Origin: Eremophila alpestris peregrina
Taxonomy: Eukaryota; Chordata; Aves; Passeriformes; Alaudidae
Assembly (NCBI GenBank): GCA_009792885.1
Contig: WMCF01000018.1
Coordinates: 5,334,253-5,398,252, forward strand
Length of the DNA stretch: 64,000 nucleotides
Direction: 5' to 3'
Part shown: positions 55,496 through 64,000 of the stretch, one piece after another
Numbering within the stretch: the stretch's first letter is position 1
How the letters are laid out: each line of letters starts with the position of its first letter
The notes under the pieces: generated by a model
Database searches by the model: none
Seen by the model: only the letters and a program-made list of their open reading frames with translations
What the model was told of the DNA's origin: nothing
Made by a program: the position numbers and the translations under genes

Positions 55496-58400
55496 TTTTC
55501 ACACACATGCATAAAGACTTGTTCAAAATTAAACCACATCAAACACCAATTGTCTGAGAGGCAGCACGTAGCTACACTGTCTTAGGAGCACTTTAGAGAG
55601 GGAAATCATTTCAAGTTTCTGTTTCCCTTCTAATTTCCTGGTTTGGTGTCAGGAAACAGATGCCAATTCAGTACCTGTAAGCAAGAGAGAGTTGGCAGGG
55701 ATGGGAGGAGCTGTCCTATTCCCCTGGCAGCAGCAACAGGCAGAGCAACCAAGGGTTCTCTGGTGGAGAACTGCCACTGCCTGAAATGACAGTGTGTTGG
55801 TGGCCATGCAGCCACAGCTCCCAAACTTGCCATTATCAGCACAGGTCATGAACCCACTAGAAATCATCTCTGAGAACAAGAAGGGATCACAGGGGGACAT
55901 CACCAGCTCAGCTGAAACATGAGATTGGGACACCTGGGGAGGAGATCTCCAAGATGGACTAAGACTAAGCAAAAGATCAAGCAAATGCACTGTCATAGTT
56001 GTTCACTCTGGTACAATTGCAATTTATCTGAGTGTTGTTTCTGCTGACTTTAATTGAATTTTGGACCTTTATGCAATCATGTACAGTATTTGTCCTTGTC
56101 CTTTAAATATTAAACTTTCCATTGCTCTTCACAGGGTTTATGAAATAATTGGTTGAAATCAAATGTGAGCAGAGAAGACATTTTGTAGAATGAAAGCAAC
56201 TAGATATGCAAGGGGCAGCAAAGGGATACGTTTCATCCAAGTTCAGTTTTCCTAAGTGATATTCATTAATTTTGGTAACAAATCTGCTTTCTATTTTGTG
56301 AGTTAGCCTGTTGCCTATTTGATTTATTTGGTCAGCCAAAGCTGTGAGAGGATCTCACACACACCCTTTGCAACTCTATTCAAACTCCTGAAGTTTGAAG
56401 AGAGGAAGACTTCCTTATTTTGCCACCGTTTAAAATTAGTAATGACTGCCTAAAACTTTAGAAAATATTCAGATGGGCACCTGAAGAAGCATCTTAAAAA
56501 GGTTTCTTGAAACATGGCATTCAGGCACTATATAATGAGATTTCAATATCAATTATGCAAAGGTGTAGCTGTGGCTCAGCTCATGCACACACAGAGTGCT
56601 GCAGTCATGGCTGACAGAAGAGCAGGGCTGCAGTAGAATGTAATTCGTTGCAGTATCTTGGACTGTGCTCTTTCAATTTCAGCAAATGATTTTCACTTAA
56701 ATTCATGGGTTTCGTCACTTGAGGGTTGGACCTCTTCAGAGCATCTTGCCTTCTCTGTGAACATTGTGACTGTACAGGTACTGAGCAAATGTGTAATGGC
56801 AATTTTCAACTGGTCACAGGTCAGTCACCATGCACTGGCTTTCACCAAATTTTCAGTTCTTCCGTGAGGACTTTAGAGCCAAATTTCAGCCCTCAGGCAT
56901 TTTCTTCTCTATAAAGACATTGTAACTTTCTACGACAAAGGAAATGTTTGTTGCCTGTGTTTAGGCAGAAGGTCACAGCCACAGTGGAGAGAAGTTCTCC
57001 TTGTGTGCTATAAGCCCAAAATTTTATTCAGGTCTTCTTTCAGCTCTTTCAGTGTGTCTAATGTCTGCTTTAATGAGAAAGTAGCCCACAGGATGGTATT
57101 TCCCCTCTGTAACACAGATAAAGCTCTATCTTTATGACACATTTGTTGCTGCTATTGTTTTTGGTAGGACATAACCAAAGTCCTTTCAAGTCATTGTGAA
57201 GGCTACAGTTCCTCCCCAGAGATCAGAAATCCCCATGAGGAAAAATGCCACAGGATAAATTTGTCATGTTTCATTTTGATGAGGCTCATTCTGTCTACAA
57301 TTGTCATCTTTGGAAGTATCTCCACACATCTTCCTCTTTTATTTTCGAGACCTTCCTCAATGATGATGTTCCTAATACTTCCTTTCAGCAGAAAATCCCA
57401 TTCTATGTCAATTCCTCTAGCACTAAGCAGTGTTCCAAGGACAAGTTTTATTGTTGATTTGCATTTCTAGAGCATTATGGTGCTTTTTGTGTCACCACCA
57501 TACTATGGATCATGTTGTCAAAACCTGTGTTTAGTAAAGTATAATAAGGGGAGAGTGTTTCCAGCCAATATTCCTGAGGTGGGAAGTTTGGATTTGATTC
57601 AGGAGATCATCACTTCACATTATTACTGTCAAGAGGAGTTAACTGAAGCATGATGTATACAGAAATTACTTTTTCAGTTAATAGAAATAAGGAAAAGTGG
57701 ACATAAGTGCTGTATCACCAGTGAAAGATTTATTGCACTGCTCTTTAGGATCCATGTAAATACTGGAGTAGATGGAAGATGCAGTGCTCTTGCACAGATC
57801 ACGGAGCTGCACAGGCTCCCTTATTTCACCCCCTATACTCAGTTTGAGGCTGTGTTATATCTCACTCTACTGAGATTACATTTTTTGTCAATACTGGGTA
57901 TTAATGAATGATTTTAACATTTGCTCCATGGACTTTTCCAATATCTTGCACATTTACTGGTGAAGAGAGAATCCCTAAAGATCAGGAGTTTCATTTCTTT
58001 CAGTCAAAAGCTTATCACTACCTTTTGCATCTACTGAGCTGCTTGGGGCAAAAAAAATAATTCTAAATTAAAAATTAGAAAAGCTGATGAACTACCATTT
58101 GTTATAGTGTTTTATCAGGTTTCTTAGTGCTTCCTTTCAGAACATCTGGGTTCAGGAAAAACAACCTCAGCCAACCTGCTCTAAAACGAGTGTGGCTGCA
58201 TTTCACACTCATTTTTCTGTCAGGTGTCACTGGCCATGCACCTCCACATTTGCACAGAGAGACTGTAGGTTCTGAATACATTTTACTGAAATTGCATTTG
58301 CCAATAAACCCCTTGCTTCCTGTTAGTCCCCATAACCAGATATAACCAGATACAACCATACCTTCAGGACAGCCCTACCTTCTTGGGTTATATGAAAACA

Positions 58401-59459
58401 GAATTACAGATGAATTTTAACCAAAATATTTTAACTAATGAGACATTAAGTTTCATTAAAACAGTCTTGCAAAAAATGAACTTTCTCTTTTATTCTTTTT
58501 TCATGTTCTTCCTGAGATTTTGCATGGGATTTGAGTCTCCAATGATCATATTTTCTGCTGATGCAAACAGAGTCCCATTACAGCTGAACTGATTTACTAC
58601 AACTAAGAGTCTGTCCATAAAGCCAAATCAACCTTTAAATTAGGCTCAAAAGAAATACTACCAATTAAATTTAGTCTGTGACCTCTAACATAGTTTAACA
58701 AGCTCAACATATTATGGATTTCAGTAGGGGGGAAAAAATCAATTAAACTTTAGAAAAAAATAAAATCCCCAAAGTCTAAACCTTGACAAAAGTAGTTCAA
58801 AAAAATCCTGTAGCATCCAGCTGTTTCCATGGTTTCACATCCTGTGCTCCAGTTTTTAGGGTGCTATGTAGGATATGAAAGCAGCTTGGAAAAAAAAGCT
58901 CCATGAGAAAAATCTTTTTTTCAGTTCCCTTATTTGTTTTGTTTCTGCTAGAGCTGGGGGGGTTTGGTTTGATTGGGTTTTGGGTTGGTTTTTCTTTTTT
59001 TCTCCCTTTCTCTGAAAAAAAAAAAAACCTCTGTATTTTAATTTGGATTTGAGCACTTCAAAGCCCTGAGAGATCATGGGACTGTTCCTGCTGTAGGCAA
59101 CAGCAAAAATCTTACTGCCTTTGGTGGGAGCTGGATTGGACCCTAAGAAAGAAACTGAGGGAAGAAGTACCATCTTTTCTCAAACTCCCTTTCCCCCAGA
59201 AATAAGCTAACATAACCACCCTGTTGCGACAAGTTTATTAAAAGCAAATAGTCATCTTGTGCTACAAATCCTTCTGAATACAGTGTTTTGACTAAATGAC
59301 ATTTAACTGTGTTGTAGCTTTAATGGTAAAGAAAACACTAGCAGCTCAGTACTTAAACCTCTGTCCCACGGTGAATATCATTTTCAATATCCTGTAAAAA
59401 TTCTTTGAAGTGTTTGTATCCAGTCTGCCCCCATGGATTTACTCAGAATTAGTTAATAG
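55496..59459. other. unassigned noncoding DNA
   Basis: No gene or transposon recognised over about 4 kb. The minus-strand frame of 115 codons at 55649-55996 is overlapped by another frame on the same strand and resembles nothing known. A G/T-rich then A-rich low-complexity stretch lies at 58955-59027. Confidence 0.42.
58955..59027. repeat. G/T-rich low-complexity stretch ending in A13
   Basis: Starts with seven G, continues through repeated TTTGG/TTGGG units and T runs, and ends in thirteen A (59015-59027). It does not meet the strict four-run G-quadruplex rule. Confidence 0.7.
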
Positions 59460-59700
59460 TGAGAAAGCATTGAACTAAATTTATTGGTTACTGTCTCTCA
59501 TGATTGCATAAAAAATAAAATTAAAAGCAACCCTCTACAGAATACTTTATCAGGCTTGGTAATGGCATCATCTCTGACAGTGAGGCAATAAAAGCATATT
59601 AGTGACCCCCTGATGAAACATGTTTACAGGCAAAGTCAAAGAGATTGATCATTCTCTCTGGAAAGTGGCATTTCCCTTCAATGCACTGTTACTGCTAGTC
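59460..59700. promoter_or_regulatory. candidate regulatory block
   Basis: Repeat-free AT-rich segment with CATGATTGCATAAAAAATAA (near 59499), GTAATGGCATCATC and GAGATTGATCATTC motifs. The texture resembles conserved noncoding DNA. Low confidence because it rests on motif content only. Confidence 0.2.
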
Positions 59701-62700
59701 ACAGAAGCATACTGATGGGCTAATGTATGACAAGCAGGAAATGTGTGAAAGGGGATGCAATTATCAAGTCCTGCTCAGCTTTTTGAGGAAAAACCTTTCC
59801 TGCTCACAGCCTGAACTCCCTTGTTGCACCAGCAGTGTTGCCAGCACTATGTGAGAGAGACAAAGGTCGTAGCCATGACTCCAGGTGTTGTGCTGGCTTC
59901 CATACAGGTGTCATCTCTCCCAGAAGTGTTTGCAGTAGGTAAGAGTGACAAGAAGACTGAGAATAGAAGGGGGAACAGTTAAGGAAAAGACTCTCCCAAG
60001 ATCAAAGCAAAGCCCAGAAAGAATCCCTCTTCTAGTGCCATTAGACCATGCTGGTCAATCTTTCTGAACCAGTCACTGTTGGGGTTTTCAGGAGTAATCT
60101 TTGGGACATATTTTATGTGTTCATACTCTTCAAAATCCCAAGCCCTGCTGCTGCATATTGTCCCCTGCAGTTGCATCATCTTGGGGAGTCTTTCTGATTT
60201 ATTGCAGTTTTTCTCACTTACATGTATTTTTTAATCCATCACCCCAGCTTCTGTATTTCTACTTCTTTCTCCAGTTTCTTCATTTATTATTTGGATGAAA
60301 AAGGCAAATTTTGTTTTGCATAGATGACAGCTCAAATTGCATACTTTCTATTTTAATAACTCACCTCTAAAATGATGGACTGGTGTGCTGCTTGTTCAGA
60401 AACTGCTGCACCCTCATTCACTCCCATTTACATTTTCTGTAAAAGGAATGAAAACCAAATTTATGCATTTCTGAACCACTTTTAGCCCTCAGCTCATCTG
60501 CCATCTAAATACATACGTCAAACATCACCTGGAGTGTGTCACAGTGCTTCTGAACACAAATCTTTTGTGCTTTCCCAGCCCCATTTCTGTCCTGTCCCAC
60601 ATTAACCAGTCAGCATTACTGGCGTGGCTGCAAGAGAGGGGTCTTCATTTAAATGTATTTTCCCTATGTAGTTTTCACAAACAGTAATTGCTCAATGATT
60701 AGCCAAGTAGAGTGGATCTGTTAGTGCCATAAAGCTCTCTTCCTTGATTTCCTTGAGTCTTCCTCTTCCCTCATGGAGAGACCTTCAGTCATTCCATGTG
60801 GACATGTGGAGTGGGGTGAGCAGGGGAGGTGGGCAGCCAGAGCTGCAGGTAGGAAAAGGAAAGGTGTGGGCTCAGGGGGGCTGTCCTTGGAGCATGGTGG
60901 TGTGTGCATGGGCACTGGGAGCAAGACAGGATGATGTGTCTGGCAGAGCTTGGAAGGGGAGGAGTCAGGTCTCAAGGGATACTTTTGGAATTCGGGGTGT
61001 ATTTAAAGCCTTCTCTTTCTCTTAGCTTACTGTTGGTATTAAATGTCAAAATGATCACAGATCTTGGTTACTCACTCACTTCTGTGTCACCATCCCTATT
61101 TCTGCATTAAGGTCCAGCTGAATCATTGCTCGTCTGAAATAAATAAGTCATTAAATATCAACCACATAGACACAGGTAAGAAGACGCAAAAACTGTAAAG
61201 GACTGATTAAGACAAGAGTTTTCCTTGATGTAAGGTCTCAGCCAGTTCCCATGTACTTTGCTGCCTCTGAGTGCTCAAGACAAGCCTGAGGTAGAAATGC
61301 CTTGTTCTAGCTAATCCAGAGACTGCATCTTTTCCTGCCAAGAGGCAGAAAGATCAACCAACCCCCTGTTTGTCACCTTTGCACTAAATTACTGAACATT
61401 ACTGTAAAAGGGTTGGTGGAGAAGATGAAGAGGATCCAGATGGTTCAACACATGGTGACCTGTCACATCAGCAGCACAGATTTATAAGAGCTGATCACCC
61501 TTGTCTTCTTGTTCAGTACAGTGTTTTATTATTAAGATCTTTATTTTTGTGGCTTTCCACTGTCTGGATCTTGACTCTTTCCTTGACCCCATTTCTCACT
61601 GTGCTGATTACCTGTGGCAATAATCATCTATGGCAAGAAGTTCTGTGCAACAACAACTGACAGACACCAGAATAAGACTTCACAAAGATGACAGGACCTT
61701 CTAAATGGACCTTGAACCCGAGTTAAGGCTGAACATCAAATCAGCCATGCTTCCAACAACATCTATAATAAGGTACAGAAAAATATAAAGTACTTGTTTC
61801 AAGATGTGGCTTCCAAAACTCACAGTCTGGAAGGAAAGGAGAGAAGAAAATTGAATATTTTTATTTATTTATTCAATAATAGAAAATTACTGAAAAACAG
61901 ATACACAAAGCCAAAGTTCTTCCCAGGGAAAAAAAGAAAAAAAAAAGAAGTGATTTAGAAGAACATAGGAGAATCTGCTGACTTGTAATATTAGCAATCT
62001 TAAAGCTCAAGAGGTGAAACCCTGTGTAACTGTGTAGTGCAGAATTTGGTTTGTACATCTTAAAAAGAGGATTAGAAAATATAGAAAACATAAGACATAA
62101 AAGCATTTTTAAACAGAAGTTTCCCAAAGATTGTCATGAGGCTTTTCCTTTAGCATTTTATTACTGCAGCACGGTGTTGTGCTGTGAAAAGCATTTCATC
62201 ATTTGCACTTCAAGAGGCTGTTGGCTCAGACATGTGTCATTACCAAAGACAATTTTCACAATGCATTCAAGAGCTTCATTAAGTGCCTGTCCGACAGTAA
62301 TATTGGCCTTGCTGTGCTCAGGTACTGGAACACAGATCCATAGCTGGCCACTGTTTCAGGCATAGGAGATGAATATCCATCTTTGTCCTGCAGATTTCTC
62401 TGAATTCATCACGTTGTCTGCAAGACAGAGGTCAGTGTGCCTCGGTCTGTGTGGCAAGAACTTCCTAGTGCTGAATGCCTTTCTGGTTAAAAACAAAAAC
62501 ATACACAAAATTGCATCAGGACTGGGAAGTAAATTGATCATTTTGATAGGACTTCTTCAATCAGAAGAAAGCAACGGGAGACAAGGGCAAAGCTGTTTAA
62601 GGTTTAGTGTAACTCAATAAATCAGATCTTAAATTCTCTTAAATTTTAGGGTTTATGAGAAATAAGAAAAAAAATTAAATACTAAGAGGAGAACAATACA

Positions 62701-63318
62701 AGAGGGTTATATATCCAAATTCAAAATCATTTTGAGGGCCTTTGCATGCCATGGAATTTGTGACTGTGAAAAAAATTAAACACTTCTCTAAGTGCAGGTT
62801 TAGCTGGGACTGTGGCAAGTCACTTAATCTTGTGTCTCAGATGGGCTGAACAGGGTAATAACAAATGGAGTCATGTGGGCTGGGCTCAGCAGGGAATTAC
62901 AATATCCAGACTTGTCCTCTGGGAACTGTGAGCAGCAAAAAAAACCCAACAAAAACATAGGAATAGGGGACAGGTTTGAATGAAAGGGAATGAGGATTGC
63001 TTTTGAAGGTTCATGAAGAAGAAGTCTGGTTTAAATGTTAAAAATTCAGTCAATTAAGCCAAATTGGGCTCCTAATTCAAGTTCCATGAGGTAGAAATTA
63101 ACTTGGTATTTTGTGCCATGAGGTTGAGGAGTACTGGCATGGCAGTGCTGAGTGGCTGAACCAGAGTGAGGACTGAACCTGTCTGCAGTGTACTTTTCCC
63201 AGCATTGCAGGTCTCTGCTGGGCTTTCCTGGAAACAGTGGTGCTATTTGTTCCAACGGTCTGGAAGCCAAGAATTCCCACTCTCCTGGACTCTAGGCTGG
63301 GATGTCAAAATGCAACCA
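59701..63318. other. unassigned noncoding DNA
   Basis: No gene recognised. The interval 60740-60970 is GC-rich with opposed frames of 93 (+) and 84 (-) codons. The interval 62130-62330 is repeat-free with retained CpGs (GCACGGTG, TGTCCGACAG) and could be regulatory. An A-rich purine run lies near 61928-61950. Confidence 0.42.
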
Positions 63319-63592
63319 TGGAATCACAGAATTACTAAGATTGGAAAAGACCTTTAAGATGATCAAATCCAACTGTCAACCCAGCACCACCACCATTAAA
63401 TTACCATTAAATCATGTCTGCAAGTGCCATACCCACACAATTTTTTAATAATTCCAGGGATCGTGGGTCCACCACTTCCCTGAACAGTATGTTTCAATGC
63501 TTGAAAAACATTCCTATGAATGAAGAAATTTTTCCTTATAACTAATCTAAATCTCCCCTGGCACAACTTGAGACCATTTCTTCTCATCCTGT
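63319..63592 (-). mobile_element. CR1 LINE 3' fragment
   Basis: Minus-strand CR1 beginning with GGAATCACAGAATTACTAAG and ATTGGAAAAGACC, then AAATCCAACTGTCAACCCAG, AAATCATGTCTGCAAGTGCC, CCACCACTTCCCTGAACAG and CTCCCCTGGCACAACTTGAG. The block order is that of one of the CR1 subfamilies with the CAACC-CAGCACCACC segment. About 275 bases, 5'-truncated, no coding capacity. A minus-strand frame of 63 codons at 63396-63587 lies inside it. Confidence 0.88.
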
Positions 63593-64000
63593 CAAAAATT
63601 CTATTCCTTCTATCAGTTTGTCCTGAAACATAGTCAAGAAAGTTCCTGAGAATGTAAGTTGTATCTAAATAAAATCTTCATCAAAATAAATGGCAGTGTT
63701 CCAGCCATGCTCTTGTTTTCATATCATAACAGTTTGCTTGAAAAATACTCATGTAGAAAGAGTTGTCATTTCAACAAGTTTCCAAGCCCTATGTGAAATG
63801 AGATATTCCCACCTCCATTCTTCTCCCACCTCGCCTCAAGACTTGTTCTGCTAACAGCCAGCTCTCTATTCCAGCTCACTGCACAGCTGAAAGGCTTGCA
63901 TTCAGTCTGCAAGAGGAATTTTCCTTCTAGCCCAAAGAGAATTCCTACTCCATTTGGGTTAAAAATTACGTATTTGGCTCAAATGTGAAGTCCAACATTT
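63593..64000. other. unassigned noncoding DNA
   Basis: Nothing recognisable between the CR1 fragment and the end of the window. Confidence 0.45.

Noticed and set aside
58955..59002. Telomere-like or G-quadruplex motif
   Set aside because: The GGG runs are too few and the loops too long, and there is no TTAGGG array.
1..64000. CRISPR array, operon, bacterial or phage content
   Set aside because: No spaced direct repeats, no long coding frames and no ribosome binding site context; the avian CR1 and SINE content shows vertebrate nuclear DNA.

Overview
This window looks like nuclear DNA from a bird, almost certainly a passerine. The base composition is AT-leaning and CpG-poor. At least eight 5'-truncated CR1 LINE fragments carry the avian 3' end, with ATTCTATG-type octamers and the block around GGTTTGGGTTGGAAGGGACC. 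At 27748-27871 there is a tRNA-Ile-headed SINE with a CR1-type tail, which is the architecture of TguSINE1, a family known from songbirds. The species and locus cannot be read from the sequence.

No coding exon could be supported. The longest open frames (132-146 codons) resemble no family I recognise, overlap repeats or low-complexity DNA, or lie opposite each other on the two strands. The window is therefore a gene desert or part of a long intron. If it is an intron, the strand bias of the CR1 fragments (seven of eight on the minus strand) weakly favours a host gene on the plus strand.

Layout: 0-10 kb is unassigned AT-rich DNA with two opposed CR1 tails near 5 kb and a 16-unit TAGA microsatellite at 8.4 kb. 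10-20 kb holds two CR1 fragments (10.7-11.4 and 14.0-14.2 kb) in otherwise unassigned DNA. 20-30 kb has a GC-rich patch (21.2-21.6 kb), a compact CpG-retaining patch (26.2-26.5 kb) and the SINE. 30-43 kb has few repeats and is rich in blocks that look like vertebrate noncoding regulatory DNA: dense TAAT-type motifs, an octamer, paired WGATAR sites, a perfect 15-bp inverted repeat and a strong G-quadruplex motif. 43-56 kb holds several small CR1 scraps, an LTR-like remnant and two old repeat relics, one of them tRNA-like. 56-64 kb is mostly unassigned and ends with a well-preserved CR1 fragment.

There are no genes here to assemble into a pathway. The regulatory calls are inferences from motif content, because conservation cannot be seen in one sequence, and they carry low confidence. 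I did not find a convincing undescribed system. The best leads are the perfect hairpin at 30197-30233, the CpG-retaining patch at 26226-26487 and the block at 38630-39110.
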